Shown: positions 47,794-56,111 of the stretch, piece by piece
Layout: every line of letters begins with the position of its first letter
How positions within the stretch are numbered: position 1 is the first letter of the stretch
DNA from: VAXT01 sp963774625
GTDB lineage: Bacteria > Actinomycetota > Thermoleophilia > Gaiellales > Gaiellaceae
Reading direction: 5' to 3'
Assembly (NCBI GenBank): GCA_963774625.1
Contig: CAVZFQ010000013.1
Span: 868,001 to 932,000 of the forward strand
DNA: 64,000 nucleotides
Program-made: the position numbers and the translations under genes
The notes under the pieces: generated by a model
What the model was told of the DNA's origin: nothing
What the model saw: only the letters and a program-made list of their open reading frames with translations
Databases searched by the model: none

Positions 47794-48207
47794 GTGAAGT
47801 CGGCACTGGCACTCGTGCTCGCGGTCGTTGCGCTCACCCTCGGCGCGACGGCCTGCGGCGGGGACGACTCGTCGTCGAGCGACGAGACGACGACGGCGGC
47901 AGCCTCGACAGGCGGGGCGGCGTCGGGCACCCTCGAGGGCGAGACCGGGCCGGGGTTCGAGATCGAGGTCTTGCAGGACGGTCAGGACGCCGAGACCGTC
48001 CAGGCCGGCACGTACACGTTGGATGTCGAGGACAAGTCCGACATGCACAACTTCCACCTGATCGGGCCCGGTGTGGACGAGGAGATCACCGACGTCTCCT
48101 TCGTCGGCGAGAAGTCGGTCACGGTCACGCTGGAGCCGGGTACCTACACGTACCAGTGCGACCCGCACGCCGCGAACGGCATGAAGGGCACCTTCACCGT
48201 CACCTAG
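47794..48207 (+). CDS. Cupredoxin-type copper lipoprotein
   Basis: 137 residues from GTG 47794. Lipoprotein signal (ALALVLAVVALTLGATACGG, lipobox ATAC), a low-complexity Ser/Thr/Gly linker, then a plastocyanin-like domain from about 45: VQAGTYTLDVEDKSDMHNFH (first copper His), EPGTYTYQCDPHAANGMKGT (Cys, His, Met ligands), FTVT end. The full type-1 copper ligand set is visible, so it should be a blue-copper electron carrier on the outer face of the membrane. Redox partner unknown. Confidence 0.9.
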   Translation: MKSALALVLAVVALTLGATACGGDDSSSSDETTTAAASTGGAASGTLEGETGPGFEIEVLQDGQDAETVQAGTYTLDVEDKSDMHNFHLIGPGVDEEITDVSFVGEKSVTVTLEPGTYTYQCDPHAANGMKGTFTVT

Positions 48208-48249
48208 AGCCGGAGCTGAGGCGCTTGTAGTCATTCGCCATTCGGTGCG

Positions 48250-48945
48250 ATGGTTTGGGCGGTGACGAAGTTCGCCGCCACGCTCGCAGTTACCCTGACC
48301 ATCGCTGCACCCGCTCTCGCCGGTCGCGGATTGCTCCCGCCGACTGCGCTCCGCGGGCCTGAGAATCGGCTGCACCAGTACCCGACGATCTCGCTCGCAA
48401 CTCCCGAGGAGCTAGCTGCGGCGAAGCGGCTCCGTGCTGAGCTGAGGCACTCCGTCCACCGTTGGCCCACGCCGCGGGCCGCGAAGGCTGCCGGCTTCGA
48501 CACCCGCCGTGTCCGTCGGACGGGCGATCCGGCAGGCTTCTACCTGCACGCTGAGCACCGCCCCAACAGCAACGACCACCTGTACCTCGACCCCCGGCGA
48601 CCCGAGGCGCTCATCTACGCGAACCCGCGCGGACGCCCGCTCGTTCTCATCGGGGTGATGTTCAGCGTCCCGCGCGGGGTCAGAGGTGCAACCCCCGGCG
48701 GACCGATCACGCGCTGGCACACGCACCGGGTCTGCGCCCGTGGCACCAGCCGAGGGCGGGCGCCACGCCGCGACGGTACCTGCCCGCGCGGAACCCGGCC
48801 GCGGCAGGGAAGCGAGATGCTCCACTTCTGGCTGACTCGAGACCTACGGAGCGCGTTCGCGATTCACGCCCCGCCACCCGAGCTCTGTCGCGACGGCCTC
48901 CTCGCCGGCGATCGCTGTCGCCATAGGGGCCATCATTCGCGGTAA
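48250..48945 (+). CDS. Secreted hypothetical protein with His-rich conserved core
   Basis: 231 residues with signal peptide (TKFAATLAVTLTIAAPALAG). The mature part: ATPEELAAAKRLRAELRHSV, FYLHAEHRPNSNDHLYLDPR, PEALIYANPRGRPLVLIGVM, GGPITRWHTHRVCARGTSRG, EMLHFWLTRDLRSAFAIHAP. Several conserved-looking histidines (HAEH, WHTH, MLHFW, IHAP) could bind a metal. No family recognised. Follows the cupredoxin by 42 bases, and a role in metal or redox chemistry outside the cell would fit, but that is position-based inference. The C-terminus is basic. Confidence 0.55.
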   Translation: MVWAVTKFAATLAVTLTIAAPALAGRGLLPPTALRGPENRLHQYPTISLATPEELAAAKRLRAELRHSVHRWPTPRAAKAAGFDTRRVRRTGDPAGFYLHAEHRPNSNDHLYLDPRRPEALIYANPRGRPLVLIGVMFSVPRGVRGATPGGPITRWHTHRVCARGTSRGRAPRRDGTCPRGTRPRQGSEMLHFWLTRDLRSAFAIHAPPPELCRDGLLAGDRCRHRGHHSR

Positions 48946-48967
48946 GAGACACGGGTCCGGTCTGGCT

Positions 48968-50218
48968 GTGGTCATCGCAGTCGTTCTGGTCGCGACGGCC
49001 CCGTCGAGCATTCGCGACGCCCCGTCGCCCGCAAAGCAGGGTGACGCGTCGCGCGGCTTGAGCAATGGGTTCAGCGACTCGCGGGCGGTCGTCGCGGCCT
49101 TCGCGCGCCGGAGCTATCGGCCGGGTGACGTCGCACGACTCCGGCTCTTCGGTCGGTACTCACCCCTGAGCATCGAGTTGCTGCACGTAGGCCCGGAAAG
49201 CGAGCCGACGATCGGGAACGGGACCATCGAGGGCGTGGTTGTCGCGCAAGCCGTCCGGCTCAGCAGTCCCCGCCGCGCTGTGCGCCTGCGAATCGGGGAC
49301 TGGGAGAGCGGCGTCTATGCCGCCCGCCTCAGGTACCGGGGCAGGATCGGCTTCGCGCCGTTCATCGTCCGGCCCCGGCGCCTCGGCCTGAATCAAGTCG
49401 CAGTCGTCCAGCCGACCTACACATGGCAGGCGTACAACCGGCGCAGCGTCGACGGTCGCCCGGGCACGTGGTACCAGACGCCGAGGCACAGGACCGTTGA
49501 GCTCTGGCGACCGTACCTCTCGCGCGGCGTCCCCCCGTTCTTCCGCCGGTACGACGCCGGCTTTCTGCGCTGGCTTGCGCAGACCGAGAAGCCTGTCGAC
49601 ATGCTGGCGCAGGAAGACTTCGAACGGCTTTCTGGTGACCGGCTGGCGCGGCTGTACCGCCTGATCGTCTTCCCGGGCCACCATGAGTACGTGACGGTGG
49701 CCGAGTACGACGCGGTGAAGCGCTACCGCGACCTGGGCGGCAACCTCGCGTTCCTCTCGGCGAACAACTTCTTCTGGCGCGTCAGCCGACACGGCGAAAC
49801 GATCACGCGCATCGGTCGTTGGCGCGACCTGGGGCGTCCAGAAGCCGCGCTCGTCGGCGTCCAGTTCTTCGAGTGGAACCGCGGCGCCCACCGAAGCACG
49901 CCGTACACGGTTCGAGGCGCCGAGCTCGCCCCATGGCTCTTCGCGGGAACCGGACTCCGGAACGGCGCACGGTTTGGCCAGTTCGGGGTGGAAGTCGACC
50001 GACGGGCCTCGGCGTCTCCCAGGTCGATCCGAGTCCTTGCGACGATCGAGAACGTCTTCGCGACAGGCCATCCGGCTGAGATGACGTTTTACGAGACGCA
50101 GGGGGGCGCGCGCGTCTTCGCGGCCGGGGCGTTCACGCTATCCGGGACGCAGCTCCGGCAGCCGACAATGTCACGGTTCCTCGAGAATCTGTGGAACGCG
50201 CTCAGCGCACCCGGTTGA
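48968..50218 (+). CDS. Protein with N,N-dimethylformamidase beta-subunit-like C-terminal domain
   Basis: 416 residues from GTG 48968; the frame is open upstream (GAIIRGKRHGSGLA) without a standard start, so the N-terminus is uncertain. N-terminal hydrophobic anchor (IAVVLVATAPSS). Core: SYRPGDVARLRLFGRYSPLS (beta domain), then VAVVQPTYTWQAYNRRSVDG, FFRRYDAGFLRWLAQTEKPV, LIVFPGHHEYVTVAEYDAVK, RYRDLGGNLAFLSANNFFWR, YETQGGARVFAAGAFTLSGT. This is the pattern of the DMFA2-C domain, a glutamine-amidotransferase-like fold. Not necessarily a formamidase; many members are uncharacterised secreted proteins. Confidence 0.75.
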   Translation: MVIAVVLVATAPSSIRDAPSPAKQGDASRGLSNGFSDSRAVVAAFARRSYRPGDVARLRLFGRYSPLSIELLHVGPESEPTIGNGTIEGVVVAQAVRLSSPRRAVRLRIGDWESGVYAARLRYRGRIGFAPFIVRPRRLGLNQVAVVQPTYTWQAYNRRSVDGRPGTWYQTPRHRTVELWRPYLSRGVPPFFRRYDAGFLRWLAQTEKPVDMLAQEDFERLSGDRLARLYRLIVFPGHHEYVTVAEYDAVKRYRDLGGNLAFLSANNFFWRVSRHGETITRIGRWRDLGRPEAALVGVQFFEWNRGAHRSTPYTVRGAELAPWLFAGTGLRNGARFGQFGVEVDRRASASPRSIRVLATIENVFATGHPAEMTFYETQGGARVFAAGAFTLSGTQLRQPTMSRFLENLWNALSAPG

Positions 50219-51443
50219 CCAGCGCCTCCAGCTCGTCGACACGCGCCTGACGCGAGAGCCTCGCCCTCTGGTCGTCCGAGAGGCGTACGGGTTCGAGGCG
50301 GCCCTCGTCGAATCGTTCCAACAGTCGAGCGAGCGCCCAGCGGATCGCGTCGACGTCGTCCGGCGCTACGACGTCGCCCGCGTCCGCGTCGCGGACGATC
50401 GCAGCCGCTTCGCCGTCCGGCGGGACTGCAGCCAGGATCGGCCGGCCGGCCGCGAGGTACTCGAAGAGCTTCGCGGGGACTATCCCTCGTCCCAGGCCGC
50501 GTGAGTCCGGGACGAGGAGCAGCAATGCTTCGGAGTCACGCTGGAGCGCCAGTGCACGTCGACGTGGCACGTGGCCGTGAACCTCGATCCGGTCCGCGAG
50601 GCCCAAGTCGGACGCATATGCGCGATCGCGGGGCCTGAAGTCGCCTGCGAAGCGCACGATCACATTCGCATTCGAGGCAGCGACGGCGCGAAGGACGGGT
50701 CGGGGGTCGCGCTCGCCGTAGAAGCTTCCCGTGTGAGTCAGCCGGAATCGATTGCCGGCCGAGTACTTGAGCCCTGCGAAGTCCTCGAAATCGCAACCGT
50801 TCCGAATCAAGGTCACGGGCGACGCGCCTATCGACTCGAGCTCACCGGAAATCGCCTCTGTTGCCGCGACGACGGCGTCTGCGTACTGCGCCACGAGGAG
50901 TGCGATGCCACGTTCACCGGTTCGCTTCACGCGCACGAGTGCACGGTCGGTTCTACGGTCCGGGTTCGCGAGCAGCGAGTCTCTGACGTCTGCAATCCAC
51001 GGAACACCCGTCGCGCGCTTCGCGGCGGCTCCGACAAGGTGAACGGAAGCCGGCGAAGAGCTGGTCATGACCACGTCGATTCCGTGGCGTCGGACGAGGC
51101 GGACCGCGGCCGGGGTCGCGGTGAGCACCCACAGGACGAACTCGTCCGGCACCAGTAGACGTGGAAAGAAGTGGCGTGCGTGAGCGAGCGCGAGCCCGGA
51201 GCCACGCTTCCCGAATAGCTCGTCGCCGAGGCGGCGCGCCCGCGGGCCGACGAAGCGAACGCGATGTACGGCAACCGTTCCCGGGACGCGTGTGTCGTCG
51301 TCCGTCGAAACCCATTTTGGGTCGCCCGGCGCGAGGACGTGCGTCTCCACTCCGCGTGCCGCCAGGTGGGCGGCGAACTTCAGCGGCCGGTGGACCGTCC
51401 CCGCCGGCGGGAAGAAGTAGGAGATCAGCGCGAGCTTCGTCAG
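50202..51443 (-). CDS. Glycosyltransferase, family 4-like
   Basis: About 413 residues. TKLALISYFFPPAGTVHRPL, KFAAHLAARGVETHVLAPGD, LVRRHGIDVVMTSSSPASVH, WIADVRDSLLANPDRRTDRA, ISGELESIGASPVTLIRNGC, LTHTGSFYGERDPRPVLRAV, PAKLFEYLAAGRPILAAVPP form a GT-B retaining glycosyltransferase with donor-site Glu-like region. The natural start is CTG at 51443: it makes a CTGA overlap with the gene upstream and gives the family N-terminus; no ATG/GTG/TTG is near. Probably acts in cell-surface glycan synthesis together with the upstream glycosyltransferase. Overlaps the converging gene by 17 bases. Confidence 0.85.
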   Translation of the reverse strand: MTKLALISYFFPPAGTVHRPLKFAAHLAARGVETHVLAPGDPKWVSTDDDTRVPGTVAVHRVRFVGPRARRLGDELFGKRGSGLALAHARHFFPRLLVPDEFVLWVLTATPAAVRLVRRHGIDVVMTSSSPASVHLVGAAAKRATGVPWIADVRDSLLANPDRRTDRALVRVKRTGERGIALLVAQYADAVVAATEAISGELESIGASPVTLIRNGCDFEDFAGLKYSAGNRFRLTHTGSFYGERDPRPVLRAVAASNANVIVRFAGDFRPRDRAYASDLGLADRIEVHGHVPRRRALALQRDSEALLLLVPDSRGLGRGIVPAKLFEYLAAGRPILAAVPPDGEAAAIVRDADAGDVVAPDDVDAIRWALARLLERFDEGRLEPVRLSDDQRARLSRQARVDELEALVNRVR

Positions 51444-52666
51444 CGCGCCCTCGGCCGGTCCGCCTCGCCGAGAACGGCCTTGTAGACGCGCTCGAGCTCG
51501 TCGCCGAACCTCGTGGCGCCGAACCGCCGGCGCGAGACCGCTGCCGCGCGGTGGCCCACGTCGGGATCTCCTCTTTCGAGGACATGCTCGAGAACACGCG
51601 CAAGGGCGCGCGCATCTCCAGCAGGCGAGAGATAGCCCGTCTCGCCATGCCTGACCAGTTCGCGCGGCGCACCGCAGTCGGCGGCCACGACGGGCTTGCC
51701 GAGCGCCATTCCCTCCGCGATGACGAGGCCGAATGCCTCCGGCGCGACGGACGTGTGGACGACCACGTCCATCGCTGCCATCCACGACGCGACGTCGGCG
51801 CGCGCGCCCGTGATCTCGACCCGACCAGCAAGTGGTGCCTTGTCGGCACGCGCGCGCAACGATTCGCAGTACGCATCGGACACGCCGGCGAGCCGCCCGC
51901 CGACGAGGTAGAAACGGGCCGTGGGAAACCGCGGCGCGAGCAACGCCGCCGCATCGAGGAAAACTTGCTGCCCCTTCCACGGGATGATGTGCGCGAAGAG
52001 TCCGACGTGCGGGCCGGCGCCCGAGACTTCGGCCGTCGTCACACCGGCGGCGGTCAGGAAGCGCGGTTCGACGGCGTTGTAAACGAGAACGAGCTTCTCA
52101 GCTGGAACGCCGAGGGCAGTCAGCATCTCCTGCACGGCGCGTGAGACGCAGATGAGTCTTGTTGCACGGCGGCTGATGAGCCTCAACGTCGCGCGTCTCG
52201 GCCAATGCGGCGGCTGGGCATCCTGTGCGTGCAGTAGGAAGTGGACGCGGGTTCCGCCAGCCGCGACGAGCGCGTAGAGCCCTGTGATCAAGCTGAACGC
52301 ATGCACGACCTGGACCTGCTCCCGGCGACAAAGCCGGCGGAGCTCGAGACCGAGCGTGGCGACGCTACGAAGGTATGCGCCGAGCTCCCGGACGTTCCGC
52401 GTGCGGCGCATCGGGAGGAACTCGAACGGACGGACGGCGATCCCGCGCTCGCTTGCCGCTCTCGCGAGTGACGTGTCCCCAGGACAAGCGAGCAGCACGC
52501 GAAAGCCGCGGCGACGAAGCTCCTCGAGCGTCAAGAGCGCGATCCGCTCCGATCCGCCCAGACAGTTGGTAGGGACGTGGAAGCGACCGGCGTGCTCGAG
52601 GCCGATCACGGTTATCGGCTGTGCCGTCTGACTACGCGTAACTGCATTACTACCCCGGAACGCCAC
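51440..52666 (-). CDS. Glycosyltransferase, family 4 (GT1-type)
   Basis: About 408 residues from GTG 52666 (start uncertain; coding similarity begins at PITVIGLEHAGRFHVPTNCL). GGSERIALLTLEELRRRGFR, QVVHAFSLITGLYALVAAGG, RLICVSRAVQEMLTALGVPA, EKLVLVYNAVEPRFLTAAGV, LFAHIIPWKGQQVFLDAAAL, VHTSVAPEAFGLVIAEGMAL, GKPVVAADCGAPRELVRHGE: a GT-B enzyme with the EAFGLVIAEGMA donor-binding motif (ExxxxxxxE). Its stop overlaps the CTG start of the downstream glycosyltransferase, so the two are coupled and likely work in sequence. Confidence 0.88.
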   Translation of the reverse strand: MAFRGSNAVTRSQTAQPITVIGLEHAGRFHVPTNCLGGSERIALLTLEELRRRGFRVLLACPGDTSLARAASERGIAVRPFEFLPMRRTRNVRELGAYLRSVATLGLELRRLCRREQVQVVHAFSLITGLYALVAAGGTRVHFLLHAQDAQPPHWPRRATLRLISRRATRLICVSRAVQEMLTALGVPAEKLVLVYNAVEPRFLTAAGVTTAEVSGAGPHVGLFAHIIPWKGQQVFLDAAALLAPRFPTARFYLVGGRLAGVSDAYCESLRARADKAPLAGRVEITGARADVASWMAAMDVVVHTSVAPEAFGLVIAEGMALGKPVVAADCGAPRELVRHGETGYLSPAGDARALARVLEHVLERGDPDVGHRAAAVSRRRFGATRFGDELERVYKAVLGEADRPRAR

Positions 52667-52722
52667 TTTGGCAACCGGGTCGAACGGGCTAGACGGCACC
52701 TTCACCGTCACGTAAGCGTCCG

Positions 52723-53829
52723 TTAGTCGAACGTGAGCACGGTGCGGATGCCTTCCTGACGCTCCATCGCAGCGAAGGCATCGTTCACGTCGTCCAGCGG
52801 CATCTTCGCCGTCACGAGGGCAGCTGCGTCGAACTCGCCGGCGAGCCAACGCTCGACGAGCTCCGGTACCTGCGTCCTGCCCTTGACGCCGCCGAACGAG
52901 GAGCCGGTCACCCGCCGTCCGGTGATCAGGAGGCGCGGGACGATGTCTAGCGTCTCGCCCTTGCCGGCGACACCGATCATCGTCGCCAGGCCCCACGCCT
53001 CGCGGGCGGCCTCCACTGCCTGCTGCATGACGCCAACGTTCCCGGTCGCCTCGAACGTGTAGTCGGCTCCGAAGCCGTCGGTCTCCGATCTGATCCACTC
53101 GACCGTCTCGTCGTCGGCGACGCGCGTATCCGTTGCGCCGTGCCTTCGCGCTTCGGCAAGGCGGCTCTCCGAGAGGTCGATCGCGATGATCCGGTCCGCT
53201 CCGGCTAGCCGGCAGCCGATGACTGCGCCGAGCCCGACGAGGCCACAGCCGAAGACGACGCACGTCGAGCCGGCCTGGACCTGGGCCGTGTACAGCGCGG
53301 CGCCGAGCCCAGTCGAAAGGCCGCACGCGAAGGGCGCGCAGCCGTCGAGCGGCGCCTCCGGGTTGACCTTCGCGAGCGCGATTTCCGGCACCACCGTGTG
53401 CTCCGCGAACGTCGAGGTGCCCATGAAGTGCCGGAGCGGCGCACCGTTGCGGGCGAACCGTGTTGTGCCGTCGGGCAGGAGACCGACGCCTTGCTGATCT
53501 CGGATGGCCACGCAGCGATTCGTCCGGGCACTGAGGCAGTGGGCGCACTGGCCGCACTCCGGCGCGAAGAGCGTCACCACATGATCGCCCGGCGAGACGA
53601 AGGTCACGCCAGGCCCGACTTTCTCGACGATTCCGGCCCCTTCGTGCCCCAGAACGCAGTCCGTGTACCCGGTCGGATCGGCGCCGGAGGCGGCGTAGAG
53701 ATCGGTGTGGCACACGCCGCAGGCCTCGAGTCGCACGAGTGCCTCGCCGGCTTTCGGTTCCGCGAGCTCGACCTGCTCAACGACTAGCGGCTGCCCGAAC
53801 TCCTGGAGCACAGCGGCCCTGACTTTCAT
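52723..53829 (-). CDS. Zinc-dependent alcohol dehydrogenase, class III-like
   Basis: 368 residues from ATG 53829. KVRAAVLQEFGQPLVVEQVE, RLEACGVCHTDLYAASGADP (catalytic zinc Cys), VLGHEGAGIVEKVGPGVTFV (His-Glu), APECGQCAHCLSARTNRCVA (structural zinc, four Cys), TCVVFGCGLVGLGAVIGCRL (NAD loop), ADRIIAIDLSESRLAEARRH. Length and spacing match S-(hydroxymethyl)glutathione/mycothiol dehydrogenase relatives that detoxify formaldehyde or oxidise alcohols with NAD. Divergent from the PQQ-type gene, 52 bases apart. The exact thiol cofactor cannot be told. Confidence 0.9.
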   Translation of the reverse strand: MKVRAAVLQEFGQPLVVEQVELAEPKAGEALVRLEACGVCHTDLYAASGADPTGYTDCVLGHEGAGIVEKVGPGVTFVSPGDHVVTLFAPECGQCAHCLSARTNRCVAIRDQQGVGLLPDGTTRFARNGAPLRHFMGTSTFAEHTVVPEIALAKVNPEAPLDGCAPFACGLSTGLGAALYTAQVQAGSTCVVFGCGLVGLGAVIGCRLAGADRIIAIDLSESRLAEARRHGATDTRVADDETVEWIRSETDGFGADYTFEATGNVGVMQQAVEAAREAWGLATMIGVAGKGETLDIVPRLLITGRRVTGSSFGGVKGRTQVPELVERWLAGEFDAAALVTAKMPLDDVNDAFAAMERQEGIRTVLTFD

Positions 53830-53881
53830 CGGTCGATCCTACGAGCCAGGCGGCCCGTTCGTAGGTACCATCGGTTCGGCA

Positions 53882-55756
53882 ATGACGCTTCGCCGCCGCG
53901 TCTTTTTGCTCAGCTGTGTGGCGTTCGCGCTTGTCTCATGCGGCGGGGACGGGGGCAACGACTCCGGCGTACCCGACGGCGCGCCCAGTGAAGTCTCGAG
54001 CTTCGCCGAGGAGTGGCCCGCACCGAACCAGGATCTCGGGAACCGCCGCGTCGCGACCAGCGAGATCGACTCCGGCAACGTCAACGAGCTCGGTGTCGCC
54101 TGGACGGTCCCGATCGAGGGCGGCGGCACGTTCGGCAACTACGCGTCGACTCCGATCATCGCCGACGGCGTCGTCTACACGCAGGACCTGACCTCGAACG
54201 TCAAGGCGATCGATCTCGAGAGCGGCGACGTTAAGTGGTCGAGGGAGTACAACTCGCCGAACGTCGGCCCGAACGGCGTCGCGCTCGGCTACGACAAGAT
54301 CTACGGCGCGACGTCGGAGTTCGCGTTCGCGCTGAACAAGGAAACGGGCGCCGAGGAGTGGCGCTCGAAGAACCTGATCCGGAACCAGAACGAGGGCATC
54401 GACATGGCGCCCGCGGTCTTCGACGAGACGATGTACGTCTCGACCGTGCCCGGGAACACGAAGTCGTTCTACAAGGGCAACGGCGCCGGGGTGCTCTGGG
54501 CGCTCGATGCGGAGACAGGCCAGGAGAAGTGGAAGTTCTGGACCGTGCCCGAGGACCTGTGGAGCGCGCAGCACAAGAACATCAACAGCGGCGGCGGCCT
54601 CTGGCATCCACCGGCGTTCGACGAAAACGGCGACGTCTACGTGGACGTGGCGAATCCGGCGCCCTGGGCGGGGACGAAAGAGTTCCCCTGGGGCTCGAGC
54701 CGGCCGGGGCCGAACCCGCACACGAACACGCTCGTCAAGCTGAACCGCGAGAACGGGGAGATCATCTGGGAGCGGCAGGTGCTCCCGCACGACGTCTACG
54801 ACTGGGACCTGCAGTTGCCGCCGATGTTGACGAAGGATGGCGACCGCGACCTCGTGGTCGTCTCCGGAAAGCTCGGCATCGTCTACGCGGTCGACGCGGG
54901 CGACGGCTCCGTCGTCTGGCAGAAGGCGGTTGGCAAGCACAACGGCCACGACCGCGACAACGAGCCTGCGCTCGCGGGCGACTACGCCAAGATGCCCAAG
55001 CTCCCGCTCACGCTGCTGCCCGGCATCCTCGGCGGGGTCGAGACGCAGATGGCAGTCGAGGACGGTGTCGTCTTCGCGCCGGTCGTGAACCTCCCGACCG
55101 TGTTCCAGACGCAGGAGAAATACGCGCTGCAGATTCCCAAGGGGACCGGCGAGATGGTGGCGCTGAACCTGGGCGACGGCTCCGTCAAGTGGAAGCGTGA
55201 CCTGGCGCAACCGGCCTACGGGGCGGCGACGATCTCGAACGACCTTGTCTTCACGACGACGTTCGAGGGCAAGCTGATCGCGCTCGACCGCGAGAGCGGT
55301 AGCGTCGTGTGGGAGAAGCAGATGCCGGCGGGCACCAATGCGACTGTCGCGATCGTCGGCAATACGATCGTCACAGCCGCGAGCTTCCCGCAGAGCAAGG
55401 GCCAGAAGCCCGTGATCATCGCCTATCGGCTCGGCGCGACCGGCGGCGGGACGACGACCGGTGCAGGGACGACCACCGGCACCGGCGAGGCGAGCGGCGA
55501 GCAGGTGTTCGCCTCGAACTGCGGCAGCTGCCACACTCTCGAAATAGCCGGGACCTCGGGTGACATCGGCCCGAACCTCGACGAATTGCAGCCCGACGCG
55601 GCGACGGTCGAGGCCAAGGTGCGAAACGGCGGCGGCGGAATGCCCGCTTTCGACGGCCGCTTGAGCGACGCCGAGATCACGGCCGTGGCGAAGTACGTCG
55701 CCGACAACGCCGGCAAGGGCGGCGGCTCCGGCGGCGGCGACGGCAGCGGCCCGTAG
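53882..55756 (+). CDS. PQQ-type quinoprotein propeller lipoprotein with C-terminal cytochrome c domain
   Basis: 624 residues from ATG 53882. Lipoprotein signal RRRVFLLSCVAFALVSCGGD (Cys at about 20). Residues about 40-530 form an eight-bladed PQQ-like propeller (NELGVAWTVPIEGGGTFGNY, YASTPIIADGVVYTQDLTSN, LWALDAETGQEKWKFWTVPE, LVKLNRENGEIIWERQVLPH, DWDLQLPPML, DGSVVWQKAVGK). After a Gly/Thr linker, residues about 545-610 are a cytochrome c: QVFASNCGSCHTLEIAG (CxxCH) and GGGGMPAFDGRLS (Met ligand). Likely an extracytoplasmic alcohol dehydrogenase passing electrons to its own haem; ligation of PQQ itself was not verified. Divergent alcohol dehydrogenase neighbour fits. Confidence 0.87.
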   Translation: MTLRRRVFLLSCVAFALVSCGGDGGNDSGVPDGAPSEVSSFAEEWPAPNQDLGNRRVATSEIDSGNVNELGVAWTVPIEGGGTFGNYASTPIIADGVVYTQDLTSNVKAIDLESGDVKWSREYNSPNVGPNGVALGYDKIYGATSEFAFALNKETGAEEWRSKNLIRNQNEGIDMAPAVFDETMYVSTVPGNTKSFYKGNGAGVLWALDAETGQEKWKFWTVPEDLWSAQHKNINSGGGLWHPPAFDENGDVYVDVANPAPWAGTKEFPWGSSRPGPNPHTNTLVKLNRENGEIIWERQVLPHDVYDWDLQLPPMLTKDGDRDLVVVSGKLGIVYAVDAGDGSVVWQKAVGKHNGHDRDNEPALAGDYAKMPKLPLTLLPGILGGVETQMAVEDGVVFAPVVNLPTVFQTQEKYALQIPKGTGEMVALNLGDGSVKWKRDLAQPAYGAATISNDLVFTTTFEGKLIALDRESGSVVWEKQMPAGTNATVAIVGNTIVTAASFPQSKGQKPVIIAYRLGATGGGTTTGAGTTTGTGEASGEQVFASNCGSCHTLEIAGTSGDIGPNLDELQPDAATVEAKVRNGGGGMPAFDGRLSDAEITAVAKYVADNAGKGGGSGGGDGSGP

Positions 55757-55778
55757 TCAGTCCGGCTGCCATCCCAGG

Positions 55779-56102
55779 TCAGCGCTCTTCTTCTTCGACC
55801 GTCCGTTCCGCTGTCGGGAGCGCCTCGAGGCGCTCGTCCGGGATCGGCTCGCCGCTCTCCACCGAGAGGCCGTAGGTACCGCCGGCCAGACGGGCCTCCG
55901 CACGCTCGAGGGCAGCGAGGTCTTCGCGTAGATCATCCGACAGGCCCTCGTCGAGCTCGTCCTGGTAGAGGTCGGCCGCGTGGTTCCCCGGATCCTCTGC
56001 ATCTGGAGGCTCGCCCGTGTCCTGGCGGCTGAGGCGGGCCAGCGACTGCTCGATCCGCTTTCGCTCAACGGCCAGGAGCTCGCGAGCCCGGTCAGGATCC
56101 AT
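55779..56102 (-). CDS. TraR/DksA-like protein without zinc cysteines
   Basis: 107 residues from ATG 56102. The N-terminal coiled-coil (RARELLAVERKRIEQSLARL) and acidic tip region (YQDELDEGLSDDLREDLAAL) are followed by the DksA end ARLAGGTYGLSVESGEPIPD, ERLEALPTAERTVEEEER. In zinc-containing homologues this reads YGxCxxCGEPI...CxxC; here all four cysteines are replaced (Ser, Ser, Thr, Glu). DksA-type proteins insert into the RNA polymerase secondary channel; cysteine-less versions such as DksA2 of Pseudomonas keep function under zinc limitation. Whether this one binds polymerase is not known. Confidence 0.85.
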   Translation of the reverse strand: MDPDRARELLAVERKRIEQSLARLSRQDTGEPPDAEDPGNHAADLYQDELDEGLSDDLREDLAALERAEARLAGGTYGLSVESGEPIPDERLEALPTAERTVEEEER

Positions 56103-56111
56103 CAGGCCACG

